Positions 14,573 to 24,050 of a stretch of 64,000 nt of DNA are shown piece after piece. The DNA is from Microbacterium marinilacus (GTDB lineage Bacteria; Actinomycetota; Actinomycetes; Actinomycetales; Microbacteriaceae). Every line of letters begins with the position of its first letter. Within the stretch, counting starts at the first letter, position 1. The position numbers and the translations under genes were made by a program. The DNA lies in NCBI RefSeq assembly GCF_019753765.1, contig NZ_JAIJZW010000012.1:1-64000 (forward strand), read 5' to 3'. The notes below the pieces were generated by a model. It ran no database searches and was not told the DNA's origin. It was given only the letters and a program-made list of their open reading frames with translations.

Positions 14573-15642
14573 GGGGTGGCCCGCCCGAGGTCGCCGGCCT
14601 GGGGGAGCGCGCCTCCCGGCGGCGCCGGGCGCGGCTGCGGGAGGCGGAACCAGGAAGGCCGGTCGAACAGCCCCGGCACGTGCCGCACGAGCCGGTGGAC
14701 GACGAGGCTGCCCGCGAACGCGGCGGCGACGAGCGCCGGCACGAGCAGCGGCACCAGAGCGGACGGCCAGACCGGCACGAGGCCGAGCAGGAACGTGGCG
14801 AGGGTGAGCACGTACCAGTGCAGGAGGTACACGCGCAGCGTGTCGGACCCGAGCCGCGCGAGCCAGCCGAACGCGCGTGCCTGGGAGAGCGCGATCGCGA
14901 GGCCGCAACCGGCCGGGACCGCCAGCAGGCTCATCGAGAGCCACACGACGACGTTCTGCGGCGCGCCCGCGACGCGCAGGGCGGCCACCAGGCCCGCGTA
15001 CACCATCGGCGCGACGAGCGCCTGCCACGCGCGCACGCGCGGCGCCAGGGCGCGCAGCCGCGGGCCGATCGCGACCGCGAGCAGGAAGAACAGGAAGTAC
15101 TCGCCGATCTTCACCCACTCCTCCGTCATCGGCGGCAGGAGCCGACCCGTGTGGAACAGCACGGTGACCCCGACCGCGAGCAGCAGCTGGACGAGCATCG
15201 GGAGGCGCCGCAGCAGCCACGCGAGCACGAAGTAGAGGACGATCGCGTACACGAACCACGTGGCCGCGTTGGGCCAGACGGGCAGCAGCAGGAGCGACTC
15301 CCACAGCGGAAGGCCGGTGCGCGCGACGAACGGGATGGCCTGTGCGACGAGCAGGCCCACCGCCGTCCAGAGCGTGTAGACCCAGACGAGCCGCAGCAGG
15401 CGGCTGTCGATGAGCCCGCGCAGGTCCTTCGCCAGCGCGCGCTGCGCGAACAGCCCCGCGGTGAAGAAGAACAGCGGCATCCGGAACGTCTCGATGACGC
15501 CCGAGTACTCGTCCCACCGCCACTTCGGCAGCACCTCCAGGTAGTCGAACTCGGCGTGGAGCAGCACCACGAGGATGATGGCGATGCCCTTCGCGGTGTC
15601 CGCCCACGTCTCGCGCGTCCGTACGGGAGCCTCGGTGGTCAT
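14569..15642 (-). CDS. Acyltransferase 3 family membrane protein
   Basis: 357 residues with about ten membrane segments. The start TWADTAKGIAIILVVLLHAEFDY carries the conserved His of acyltransferase-3 (OafA/ExoZ) proteins, and RMPLFFFTAGLFA is the second conserved block. These proteins move acetyl or other acyl groups to sugars across the membrane. ATG start overlaps the stop of the HTTM gene. The Pro-rich C-terminal tail is short. It lacks the extra SGNH domain found in some relatives. Confidence 0.85.
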   Translation of the reverse strand: MTTEAPVRTRETWADTAKGIAIILVVLLHAEFDYLEVLPKWRWDEYSGVIETFRMPLFFFTAGLFAQRALAKDLRGLIDSRLLRLVWVYTLWTAVGLLVAQAIPFVARTGLPLWESLLLLPVWPNAATWFVYAIVLYFVLAWLLRRLPMLVQLLLAVGVTVLFHTGRLLPPMTEEWVKIGEYFLFFLLAVAIGPRLRALAPRVRAWQALVAPMVYAGLVAALRVAGAPQNVVVWLSMSLLAVPAGCGLAIALSQARAFGWLARLGSDTLRVYLLHWYVLTLATFLLGLVPVWPSALVPLLVPALVAAAFAGSLVVHRLVRHVPGLFDRPSWFRLPQPRPAPPGGALPQAGDLGRATP

Positions 15643-16739
15643 GGTCGCCTCTCTGCGTCGGCGGGAAGGGGTGGCGGGAGGACGTCGGGAAGGACGGCGG
15701 GGGCGGGCGAGGGCGGCGCCTCGTCCGTGCTCGTGCGGCGCGCCCGCCGGCGCGCGGCGAGGACGCCCAGCAGCTCCCACTCGATGAGGAAGAAGCACAC
15801 GAGGCGGTACATCGTGAAGTCGAGCCCCATGAGCATGCCGATCGTGGTGTGCATCAGGATCGCCGCGATCAGGAAGACGCTGCGGAGCCTCGGCACGAGC
15901 AGCAGGAAGCCGGCCAGCTCGAGCGCGACGGTCGCGATCGACAGAACGGCCAGCGCGGCCGGCGTGTGCGCGAGCCACTCGGCGACGCCGGCCAGGACGG
16001 CGGACGGATAGCGCCCGTAGGCGGCGTTGGCATAGGTGTACATCTCGAGGCCCAGGTCGTCGCGCCACGTCGGCGCACCGCCGCCGATCACGTACACCGT
16101 CGAGCCCGAGGTCAGCCCGCGCAGGTAGAACCCCAGCGTCTCGCCGTTCAGCCATGACATCCCGCCGAATCGGATCTTCGAGAGGCCGGACGTGGTGTAC
16201 GTCACGGCGAGGAGCAGCAGGATGACCGTGACGCCCCACTGCCGGTGCGGCGTCGCGCGCCACGCGCGCAGACCGCCGAGACCGCCTCGCCACCGTCGGA
16301 TGGCGCCGTCCACCGAGACCGCATCGGTCCCCGGGCAGAACACGAGCACGATCAGCACCTGCGCCGCGAGGGACGCCTCGTGGTCGAAGACCCCCTGCCC
16401 GGCCTCGACGGCGAACGCCAGCGTGCCCAAGGCCGCGACGACGAGCAGCGCGGGGCGCGTGAAGAGCCCGATGACGCTCAGGACCATCGCGAGCGCCAGG
16501 ACGACGGCGACGGCGGGGTGGCCGAGCAGCAGGTCCTGTGCGCCGGAAGGCAGGAGGCTCAGCAGCCAGCCCTCGTGCAGAGGCTCCGGGGCGACGTCCT
16601 GCCAGCTCCGGATGGTTCGGTGCGCCCGCTCGCCGAACGGCAGCACCAGGGCGATGCGCAGCCAGCTGAGCCGGCCCTGCCACAGCAGCGGCAGCGCCCG
16701 CCGCGCCGCAGGGGCAAGCGCGAGGAGAAGCCGCTTCAC
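15639..16739 (-). CDS. HTTM-domain membrane protein (vitamin K-dependent carboxylase-like)
   Basis: 366 residues with about eight hydrophobic segments. The pattern of LRIALVLPFGERAHRT near the N-terminus, a GLFTRP turn, TYTTSGLSKI, and a late LHTTIGMLMGLDFTMY-like segment (here MHTTIGMLMGLDFTMY) matches the horizontally transferred transmembrane (HTTM) domain that is related to gamma-glutamyl carboxylase. The biochemical role of bacterial HTTM proteins is poorly known. GTG start overlaps the stop of the small upstream gene. The C-terminal 40 residues are Pro-rich. Confidence 0.75.
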   Translation of the reverse strand: MKRLLLALAPAARRALPLLWQGRLSWLRIALVLPFGERAHRTIRSWQDVAPEPLHEGWLLSLLPSGAQDLLLGHPAVAVVLALAMVLSVIGLFTRPALLVVAALGTLAFAVEAGQGVFDHEASLAAQVLIVLVFCPGTDAVSVDGAIRRWRGGLGGLRAWRATPHRQWGVTVILLLLAVTYTTSGLSKIRFGGMSWLNGETLGFYLRGLTSGSTVYVIGGGAPTWRDDLGLEMYTYANAAYGRYPSAVLAGVAEWLAHTPAALAVLSIATVALELAGFLLLVPRLRSVFLIAAILMHTTIGMLMGLDFTMYRLVCFFLIEWELLGVLAARRRARRTSTDEAPPSPAPAVLPDVLPPPLPADAERRP

Positions 16740-17302
16740 GAGGCGGCGCCGTAGCTGTGCGTGTACTGCCGGGTCGCCGTGTCGTAGCGCCCGACGAGGG
16801 CCGTGCCGAGCGGCGCGCCCGTGCCGTCGACAGCGTCGACGTAGACGTCCACGCGGTCGTACGCCTCACCGCCCGCACGGAGGCGGTCGGCGAGGGCGCC
16901 GATGAACCCGGACATCCGCTCCGCGAGCCGGTCGGGAGCCGCGTCGGCCGGGTCGAGCTGTCGGAACGGGGCCGTCTCGTCGAGGGGCGCGTAGACGAAC
17001 GAGGCGAAGTAGCGCATCAGCTCGACCTCGCTGTGCCCCGTGCGCTCGATCGGCAGCGGCTCGGATCTCTCCCGTGCTGATCCGTCCCGCCCGGTGCCCT
17101 CGCCGCGCACGCCCTCGAACCGGAACGCGTAGAGCCGCGTGTCGGCGTCGACATAATGGGCGAACATCGGCGCGACCGTGAAGGGGAAGTCCTCGACTCC
17201 GCGAGCGATGACCCAGACGTTCGGCACGAGCACGACGGCCGCCACCACGACCGGCAGCACGCGATCGCGCAGCAGCGACGCGAGGGGCGGCGTGCGCGTC
17301 AT
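16736..17302 (-). CDS. Small membrane-anchored protein upstream of HTTM gene
   Basis: 188 residues. One N-terminal membrane segment (about residues 12-32, VLPVVVAAVVLVPNVWV), then an outside domain I do not recognise that contains PFTVAPMFAHYVDADTRLYAF. The Pro-Met-Phe-Ala-His stretch is like one seen in proteins encoded beside HTTM genes. The ATG is preceded by GGAGG. It starts the coupled five-gene operon, so it is probably an accessory subunit or partner of the HTTM protein. Confidence 0.65.
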   Translation of the reverse strand: MTRTPPLASLLRDRVLPVVVAAVVLVPNVWVIARGVEDFPFTVAPMFAHYVDADTRLYAFRFEGVRGEGTGRDGSARERSEPLPIERTGHSEVELMRYFASFVYAPLDETAPFRQLDPADAAPDRLAERMSGFIGALADRLRAGGEAYDRVDVYVDAVDGTGAPLGTALVGRYDTATRQYTHSYGAAS

Positions 17303-17428
17303 CGTGACCTCCGGCTCTGGCGGGCACGGAAAGACCCGCGCCGAGAAGAGGGAGCGTGGTGCCCCTGCCGTGATACCCGTCCGGCGATACCCGTGCGGGC
17401 GGGCGGCGGTGCGTTCAGCGACGCGGCG

Positions 17429-18658
17429 CTATGACGACCACACCCTCCAGACGGCGTCGGCCGTGTGCTCGATGGCGAACCGCGCGGCCATGGCGCGCGC
17501 GGCCTCCGCGCGTGCGGCGCGTGCGGGGGCGTCGTCGAGCGCGAGTCGGACGGCGTCGGCGAGAGCGTCGGCGTCGCCGGGGCGCACCAGCACGCCGTAC
17601 GCCGTGGCGCGGACGGCCGGAGCCGGCGACGGCTCGCCCGACGCCTCGGGATCCAGGATCTCGGGCACGCCGCCGGCGACCGTGGCCACGACGGGCACGC
17701 CCGCGGCCGCCGCCTCGGCGACCACCTGGCCGAACGGCTCGGGCACCGGCGAGGCGTGGACGAGCAGGGTCAGCTCGCGCAGGTGCCGCCCCGGGTCGGC
17801 GGCCCAGCCGGTGAACTCCACCCGGTCGCCGATCCCGAGCCGCTCCGCCAGGACGTGCAGTCCGGCCTCGTAGTCGTCCTCGCCGAACACCGCGGCGCCC
17901 ACGACCCGGAAGCGCGTCGCAGGATGGGTGCGGCGGACGGCCGCCGCCGCCTCGAGGAACTCCCGCTGCCCCTTGGTGGGGCTGATGCGGCCGATGATGC
18001 CGACCACGGGTGGGCCGTCGGGCTTGGGTGCGGGCGCGAAGGCCTCCGGCGCGAGCCCCGGGTAGGCGACGGAGGCACGGCGACGGGCACGGGCGGGGAG
18101 CGTCCGAAGCGTGGCGCGGGAGTTGACGACGACAGCGCGGGGCCCGACCGCCGCCAGGGCCTGCAGGGCGACGACCACCGGCGCAGGCAGGTAGTCGCGG
18201 GCCAGGCGGTCGTGCAGGTGCCACACCCATCGTCGTCCCGCGAGGGGCGCGGCGAGGGCCGTGATCACCGCCGCCTTCAGCGAGTTCGCCACGACGACCT
18301 CCGCGTCCGCGCGGCGGAGGGCCCGCGCCACCCGCGGCACGAAGGCCGCCGTGCGCGCCAGCGATCGTGCCAGTGCGAGGGGGGAGAGCAGCCGCTCTCG
18401 GGCGGTCTCGTTCACCGCCGGGTCGAGCGGGAGCACCGCGGTCGGGACGCCGGCGGTGCGCAGGCGGTCCGCGAAGGGGCCCGCGCTGAACAGCAGGGCC
18501 CGCACGTCGGCCCTCGTCCCGTGCAGTCGCTCCACGACGCGGAGCAGAGCCAGCTCCGCCCCCGACTCCCGACCGGTGTGGTCGATCACCACCACCCGGG
18601 GGAGACGCTCGGACGCGGGCGCCTCGTCCGAGCGCTCCGCCGCAGCGCGCACCAACAC
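17429..18658 (-). CDS. GT4-family glycosyltransferase
   Basis: 409 residues. GT-B fold: N-terminal VVVIDHTGRESGAELALLRV, C-terminal GRISPTKGQREFLEAA (donor-binding) and PEPFGQVVAEAAAAG (EX7E). GTG start with GGAGGA upstream. An insertion of about 15 residues (SGEPSPAPAVRATAYG) lies near the C-terminus. It is transcribed towards the HTTM operon with a 126-bp gap, in which I see only a repeated gatacccgt and no gene, and divergently from the gene at 18773. Confidence 0.85.
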   Translation of the reverse strand: MLVRAAAERSDEAPASERLPRVVVIDHTGRESGAELALLRVVERLHGTRADVRALLFSAGPFADRLRTAGVPTAVLPLDPAVNETARERLLSPLALARSLARTAAFVPRVARALRRADAEVVVANSLKAAVITALAAPLAGRRWVWHLHDRLARDYLPAPVVVALQALAAVGPRAVVVNSRATLRTLPARARRRASVAYPGLAPEAFAPAPKPDGPPVVGIIGRISPTKGQREFLEAAAAVRRTHPATRFRVVGAAVFGEDDYEAGLHVLAERLGIGDRVEFTGWAADPGRHLRELTLLVHASPVPEPFGQVVAEAAAAGVPVVATVAGGVPEILDPEASGEPSPAPAVRATAYGVLVRPGDADALADAVRLALDDAPARAARAEAARAMAARFAIEHTADAVWRVWSS

Positions 18659-18772
18659 GGTCGTCCTCCCGTCCCGGGGTCGTCGGCGAGAAGCCTATCC
18701 CCGTCGCGTCGGCGCGCGAGCAGTGTCGCCTCGGCCCTGCCGTCGCGGGCGCCGGGCTCATAGGGTGTTCGC

Positions 18773-19972
18773 GTGAGGATCGTGCTGGCGACGAGTTCGT
18801 ACGCCCCCTATGTCGGGGGCGTCGAGGAACACGTCCGCCACGTGGCCCGAGTGCTCCTCGAGCGCGGGCATGACGTCGTGGTGTGGACGGTCGCGCGGGA
18901 CGGCCGTGCCGGCGTCCGCGAGGTCGACGGCGTGGAGGTGCGCGACCTGCCGTCGCCGCTGCCGGCCCGTTCTCTGCGCGCGATCCTGGGGTTCGCGTGG
19001 CGGCTGCCGCCCGCGGCGGCCGCGTGGCTGGGGGCGGCGCGTTCCGCCCGGGCCGACGTCCTGCACGTGCAGTGCTTCGGGCCCAACGGCACGTTCGCGC
19101 GGCTCGTGGCCCGAGCGCTGCGGGTGCCGCTCGTCGTGAGCTCCCACGGCGAGACGCTCGCCGACGACGGCGGCGTCTTCGACGCCTCGGCCCTCGCTCG
19201 CGCCTCCCTGCGCGCCGCCCTGGCGCGGGCCGACGCCGTGACGGGATGCTCCCAGGTCGTCGTCGACGACTTGGAGCGCCGCTTCGGGCTCGCCTCGGGC
19301 CGCGGCGAGGTCGTGTTCAACGGCATCGACGCCGAGGAGGCGGAGCCGGCCGCACCGCCCGGGCTGCCGCCGCGCTACGTGGCCGCCGTGGGGCGGCTGC
19401 AGCACGTCAAGGGCTTCGACCTGCTGATCGACGCGTTCGCGGCGGCGTCGCTGCCCGCCGACGTGGGGCTCGTGATCGGAGGCGACGGCCCGGCCGCGGA
19501 GGCGTTGCGTGCGCGCGCCGAGGAACGGGGCGTCGCCGACCGGGTGCGCTTTGCCGGTCGGCTCAGCCGCGCGGAGGTCGCCGGGCTGTTCGGCGGGGCG
19601 GCGGCGGTCGCGGTGCCGAGCCGCTTCGAGGCGTTCGGCATCACCGCGCTCGAGGCATGGCGGGCCGGCGCGCCCCTCGTCGCCACGACGAGGGGCGGCC
19701 CTCCCGAGTTCGTCGCCGATGGCGTGGACGGCCTGCTGCGCGACCCGATCGACACGTCCGCGTTCGGGGCGGCGCTGGCCGAGCTGGTCGATGACGCCGG
19801 CCGCGCCCGGGCCATGGGCGCTGCCGGTCGCGCGCGCGTCCCCGACTTCTCGTGGGAGGACGTCGTCGCCCGGTACGAGGCGATCTATCGCACCGTGACC
19901 GGAGACCGCGATTCGGTCGGCGCTAGCGCCCCGCAGGGCCCCACGCCGAGATCGCCGCGACCGACACCATGA
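18773..19972 (+). CDS. GT4-family glycosyltransferase
   Basis: 399 residues. N-terminal domain begins IVLATSSYAPYVGGVEEHV; donor domain has VGRLQHVKGFDLLIDAF and the EX7E motif in RFEAFGITALEAW. The GTG at 18773 lies 6 nt after TAGGGT, so a leaderless transcript is likely and the start is well supported. The last 50 bp overlap the 3' end of the opposite-strand gene at 19923, so the Pro-rich tail of this protein is either real coding overlap or a run-on past a mutated stop. Confidence 0.85.
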   Translation: MRIVLATSSYAPYVGGVEEHVRHVARVLLERGHDVVVWTVARDGRAGVREVDGVEVRDLPSPLPARSLRAILGFAWRLPPAAAAWLGAARSARADVLHVQCFGPNGTFARLVARALRVPLVVSSHGETLADDGGVFDASALARASLRAALARADAVTGCSQVVVDDLERRFGLASGRGEVVFNGIDAEEAEPAAPPGLPPRYVAAVGRLQHVKGFDLLIDAFAAASLPADVGLVIGGDGPAAEALRARAEERGVADRVRFAGRLSRAEVAGLFGGAAAVAVPSRFEAFGITALEAWRAGAPLVATTRGGPPEFVADGVDGLLRDPIDTSAFGAALAELVDDAGRARAMGAAGRARVPDFSWEDVVARYEAIYRTVTGDRDSVGASAPQGPTPRSPRPTP

Positions 19973-22900
19973 AGTCCGACTCGGTCTGCAGTCCCCGGAA
20001 CGGCGGCGGCAGGCCGCCCGCGAACCCCGTGTCGTTCACGTCGAGCACGCGCGTGCCGCGCACCGTCGTCCACGGCACCTCGAGCCGGACGGCGGTCGCG
20101 GTGACGGGCTCGAACTCGAACAGGGCGACGCGCTCCCAGAACTGGTCCTCCTGGCGGGCGACGACGCGCCACTCGCCGTCCTCGGTCAGCACCGACAGCG
20201 TGTAGTCGCGCAGTCCGGTCTCGCAGCACACGATGCTGCCCGTCGCGACGGCGATGCGGTCGAGCTCGGCCGGCTCGGACAGCGCGATCTCGACGGCGGG
20301 CGCGTCGTCGACGGCCCCGTCGGGGAGGCGCCCCGAGCGCCACGGCCGGTAGGGCGACACGTCGCCCGACGTGATCGTCTGCGGGTCCGCGTCCACGTGC
20401 GTCGAGCTCGTGGTGACCGCGCGCCCGGCCAGCAGGTCGTCGTCGAACGGTTCCGACGGCTCGAGCGAGATCTCCGCGCCGGCGGGGGCGAGGAGGAACA
20501 GCGGGCTCCCGGTGAGCGTCAGCTCGGCGCGCCCCTCGCGCAGGGGCACCTCGCCGCGGGCGCCGTAGACGTCCACGGTCTCGAGCGTCTCCGCGTCGGC
20601 CGTCGCCGTCACGGTGATCCGCGCGTCGTCGCTCCACGCGGCGACGAGGTCGGTGTCGCCGCCGAAGCGCATGGCGTGCGCCAGCGGGTGCGCCACGTCC
20701 AGCAGCTCCCCGCGATCGCGACCGTCGATCAGGCGCGACACCGTCGCGAACGCGAGAGCGCCCGGCTTCACGTGCGAGCCGTGCTGGACGAGCGACCAGC
20801 TCAGGCCGTTCTCGCCCCAGCCGCCCTCGCTGAAGAAGTAGGTCCAGCCCGCCACGTCGTCGTGGTCGTACCAGAGCAGCTTGCGGGCGACCACGGCGCC
20901 CTGCGCCCACGAGGCGGCGCCGCCGTCGGAGGTCCATCCGCTCTCGGTGTCCCAGAGGGGCAGGGCGGCGCAGTCGGGGCCGAGGACGGCCCGCAGCTCG
21001 TCGAAGCCCGCGCCGTCGGCGCTGAAGCCCTCCTCCTCCCACGACCTGTTCCAGCCGGTGTACGGGTGCACCGCGACGGCGTCGATGTGGGCGCAGACGT
21101 CCGTCGTCACGGCCTCCTGCCACCAGTCGAACGCGAAGCCCAGGGTGTTTCCTCCGAGCACCGTCGCCGCCGGGTCCGCGCGATGAGCGGCGTCGGCGAA
21201 GGGGATCTCGACGGCACGCACGAACTCGGCCACGTCGCCGTCCCCATCGGCGCCGCCGAGGTTCGGCTCGTTCCACGGCGACCAGTGGGCGATGCCCGGT
21301 GCGCGGCGCGCGAACTCGGCGACGAGCACCTCGACCCAGCCCTCCCACGTCCCGGCGTCGACGGCACGCAGCTCGGCCTCGCCGCCGCGGCCGACCTGGA
21401 CGACGAGGTCCACGTCGTCCTCCTGCGCGAGGCGGGCGGCGGCCGCGAGGTCGGCGAACGCCGCCGCCATGGGGTCCGCGCCGTTCCCTGCCTCGGCGAG
21501 CTGCACCCCGGGCAGCGCCGACCAGTCGATCCCGTCCGCCGACGGCGTCGCGGTGGGGTCGGGGACGAGCGCGCCGAAGTCGAGCTGCACGCGATGGCTG
21601 TCGACGCCGAGCGCCGTCGCGAGCTGAACCCCGCGCAGCGGGGCAGGACCGCCCCAGTCGGCGCCGTCCGCCAGGCCGCCGAGGTCCAGCTCCGCGCCCT
21701 CTGCGCCGATCGAGTAACGCAGGCACGACCCGGACAGGACGTCGTCGGTGCGCGTGTCGACGACGGCGAGGCTGACCTCGTACGCGCCCGGTCGCGGCTC
21801 GGGAAGCTCGAGCGGGGTGCGCCCGCCGCCGGACGGGATGGCGGCGACGCGCTCCGGCTGTCGCACGGGGTCGGCGAGGAGGGGATCGCCCGAGACCGTG
21901 TAGCGCACCTCCAGGTGCGCGTCCGGGGTCTCGTCCCGCACGCCCCAGCCGCTCTCGGCCCGCAGCGTGACAGCCGGCGTGACGCCGGCGTCGAAGTGGT
22001 CGAACGGCGCGTCCGTGCCGGCGCCGATCCCGATGCCGAGCCGAGCGAGGGTCTGCTCGTTCGCGGCGGTGAGCGAGACCGGCGCCGAGAGGGCGGCGGT
22101 CAGCTGCTCGCTCGTGAGCGTCAGCACGCGATCGACCTCGCCGTCGCGCACGAGCACCCAGTACGTGCCGTCACGCTCGATCAGGGCACCCGCCTCCCAG
22201 AGCGACAGCCCCGCCTCGCCCGTGGGCCAGAAGCCGCGGCGCACGCCGACGGCGTCCACCCATTCGATGCCGATCTCGCTCGCCACCAGGAAGCCCTCGC
22301 CGCCCGGCCCGGGGGCGACGCCCCGCAGGGAGGAGAGCGGCGGAGTCGAGCCGTCGCCCTGCGTGGCGAAGGGGACGTTCAGGGAGGTGGAGCCGTCCGT
22401 CAGATCGACCGCGCGGATCGCCGCCGCACCGGAGGAGTCCGCCGGGGTGACCTCGACCACCGTCGACGCGCCGATGGCCGCGACCTGCGACGACGCCAGC
22501 TCGTCCCGCACGCCCAGGTACTCGCCGTCCTCGCGGAACGCGTGCACGGTGCGCTCGCCCTCGCCGACGAGCACGGCGGGGGCGCCGTCGAGCTCGGCGA
22601 CCCACGCCACGTTGCGGAGGTCCAGCGGGTGTCCGGTGGTCTCCTCGCTCTGCGGCACGGGGAAGCTGCCCGTGCGCTCGCCGCCGGCGTCGATGGCGGT
22701 GAGCGCGCGCCGGCCGTCGTAGGAGTCGATCGCGAAGACGGTGCCGTCGTCGGCGATCGCGATGGAGCCGTTGTCGTGGACGGCGCCCGACGCCTCCGCG
22801 CCGAGGTCGTACGAGATCGTGTCGAGCGGGCGTCCGGCCTGGTCGTGGCGCACCAGCTGCATCTCGCCGCGCTCGTCCGCCCGTACGACGACGAGGCTGT

Positions 22901-23225
22901 CGGCCGTGGCCAGGAGGCCGAAGGCGGGGGCGCCGGCCGGGAGGTCCCAGCCGTCCGGCGATACGGCCTCCGTGTCGAGGGCACGGTCGGCGGTGATCGC
23001 CCCGATGCGCTCGCCCGGGAACCCGCACACGCCGGTCGCGTCCGTCCCCACGGGCGCCGGCCCCGCGACCGTGGTGGGCTCCGGGTCGCGCGGGCCGACC
23101 ACGACCGCCGTGACCGACACGACGATCGCGGCCGCGCCCACCGCAGCCCCGAGCAGGATCGCCGGCCTCCTCGCCCGGCCCGCGCGACGGCGCGAGCCGG
23201 GCGGGGGAGCGGGAGCGGCGGGCAT
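19923..23225 (-). CDS. Membrane-anchored propeller-glycosidase-discoidin protein
   Basis: 1100 residues. A short Arg-rich cytoplasmic end is followed by one membrane segment (about 22-44) with the rest outside. Residues about 60-390 look like a beta-propeller (repeated VV/VAELDG..AVLVG patterns). About 510-860 resembles a clan GH-A (beta/alpha)8 glycosidase: acid/base Glu about 652 in PWNEPN and probable nucleophile Glu about 761 in WDTESGW, spaced as in GH39 and similar families. About 930-1090 resembles an F5/8 (discoidin) sugar-binding domain. It precedes wzm/wzt in the same direction, so it probably trims or senses the exported polysaccharide. Domain calls below the catalytic motifs are inference. 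Confidence 0.65.
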   Translation of the reverse strand: MPAAPAPPPGSRRRAGRARRPAILLGAAVGAAAIVVSVTAVVVGPRDPEPTTVAGPAPVGTDATGVCGFPGERIGAITADRALDTEAVSPDGWDLPAGAPAFGLLATADSLVVVRADERGEMQLVRHDQAGRPLDTISYDLGAEASGAVHDNGSIAIADDGTVFAIDSYDGRRALTAIDAGGERTGSFPVPQSEETTGHPLDLRNVAWVAELDGAPAVLVGEGERTVHAFREDGEYLGVRDELASSQVAAIGASTVVEVTPADSSGAAAIRAVDLTDGSTSLNVPFATQGDGSTPPLSSLRGVAPGPGGEGFLVASEIGIEWVDAVGVRRGFWPTGEAGLSLWEAGALIERDGTYWVLVRDGEVDRVLTLTSEQLTAALSAPVSLTAANEQTLARLGIGIGAGTDAPFDHFDAGVTPAVTLRAESGWGVRDETPDAHLEVRYTVSGDPLLADPVRQPERVAAIPSGGGRTPLELPEPRPGAYEVSLAVVDTRTDDVLSGSCLRYSIGAEGAELDLGGLADGADWGGPAPLRGVQLATALGVDSHRVQLDFGALVPDPTATPSADGIDWSALPGVQLAEAGNGADPMAAAFADLAAAARLAQEDDVDLVVQVGRGGEAELRAVDAGTWEGWVEVLVAEFARRAPGIAHWSPWNEPNLGGADGDGDVAEFVRAVEIPFADAAHRADPAATVLGGNTLGFAFDWWQEAVTTDVCAHIDAVAVHPYTGWNRSWEEEGFSADGAGFDELRAVLGPDCAALPLWDTESGWTSDGGAASWAQGAVVARKLLWYDHDDVAGWTYFFSEGGWGENGLSWSLVQHGSHVKPGALAFATVSRLIDGRDRGELLDVAHPLAHAMRFGGDTDLVAAWSDDARITVTATADAETLETVDVYGARGEVPLREGRAELTLTGSPLFLLAPAGAEISLEPSEPFDDDLLAGRAVTTSSTHVDADPQTITSGDVSPYRPWRSGRLPDGAVDDAPAVEIALSEPAELDRIAVATGSIVCCETGLRDYTLSVLTEDGEWRVVARQEDQFWERVALFEFEPVTATAVRLEVPWTTVRGTRVLDVNDTGFAGGLPPPFRGLQTESDFMVSVAAISAWGPAGR

Positions 23226-23231
23226 CGGTGC

Positions 23232-24050
23232 TCAGATCACGTCGGCGAAGCCGCGCTCCATGCGCTGGAAGACGAGCAGCCCGCCGAACGCGACGGCCGT
23301 CGAGCCGATCACGAGGGCGGCCAGCTGCCACGCCTCGGGCGCGGCCTGGCCGAGCAGCGACCAGCGGTAGCACTCGAGCAGCCACGTCAGCGGGTTGAGG
23401 TTGAACATCCACAGCAGGTCGGCCGGGACGGCCGACAGCGAGTACGCGACCGGTGTCGCGTAGAGCAGGATCTGCAGCACCCACGGCAGGAAGTAGGACA
23501 CGTCGCGGTACTTCACCGTGCCCGCCGCCGCCGCGAGCGCGATGCCGGCAGAGAGCAGGAGCGTGAGCACCACCCAGACCGGAAGCAGCAGGATCGCCCA
23601 GCCCGGCGAGACGCCGAACACGACCAGGAGCACGACGAACAGCGCGAACGCCACCGCGAAGTCGAGCATGACCGAGACGACCGTGGACAGCGGCACGAGC
23701 AGGCGCGGGAAGAACACCTTCGAGACGAGGGCCTGGTTGGCGACGAGGGACGCCGCGCCCCGCGTGACCACGCCGTTGAACAGGTTCCAGCCCAGCAGCC
23801 CGGCGAAGCTGAAGAGGAAGTAGGGCACGTCCCCGCTCGGCAGGTCGGCGATGCCGCCGAAGACGATGGCGAAGATGCCGGCCGCGGCGAGGGGCTGGAT
23901 CACGACCCAGGCGACGCCGATCGCCGTCTGCCGGTATCGCAGCAGCACGTCCCGCCGGCCGAACTGCGCGAAGATCTCGCGCGCCGCCCACAGCTCGCGC
24001 CACGACGGCAGGTTCAGCGAGCCGGGCGGATGGATCACCGTGCGGCTCAT
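23232..24050 (-). CDS. wzm: Polysaccharide ABC exporter permease (Wzm type)
   Basis: 272 residues, six membrane segments. Start LPSWRELWAAREIFAQFGRRDVLLRYRQTAIGVAW is the usual amphipathic N-terminus of ABC-2 polysaccharide permeases, and FNLNPLTWLLECYRW is the conserved late block. The ATG overlaps the stop of the ATPase gene (ATGA). With the ATPase it would export a finished, lipid-linked polysaccharide. Six nt separate its stop from the glycosidase-protein start. Confidence 0.9.
   Translation of the reverse strand: MSRTVIHPPGSLNLPSWRELWAAREIFAQFGRRDVLLRYRQTAIGVAWVVIQPLAAAGIFAIVFGGIADLPSGDVPYFLFSFAGLLGWNLFNGVVTRGAASLVANQALVSKVFFPRLLVPLSTVVSVMLDFAVAFALFVVLLVVFGVSPGWAILLLPVWVVLTLLLSAGIALAAAAGTVKYRDVSYFLPWVLQILLYATPVAYSLSAVPADLLWMFNLNPLTWLLECYRWSLLGQAAPEAWQLAALVIGSTAVAFGGLLVFQRMERGFADVI

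Noticed and set aside
17303-17428. Possible small gene in the gap before the HTTM operon
   Set aside because: No frame with a start, ribosome binding site and sensible composition; only a repeated gatacccgt is visible.
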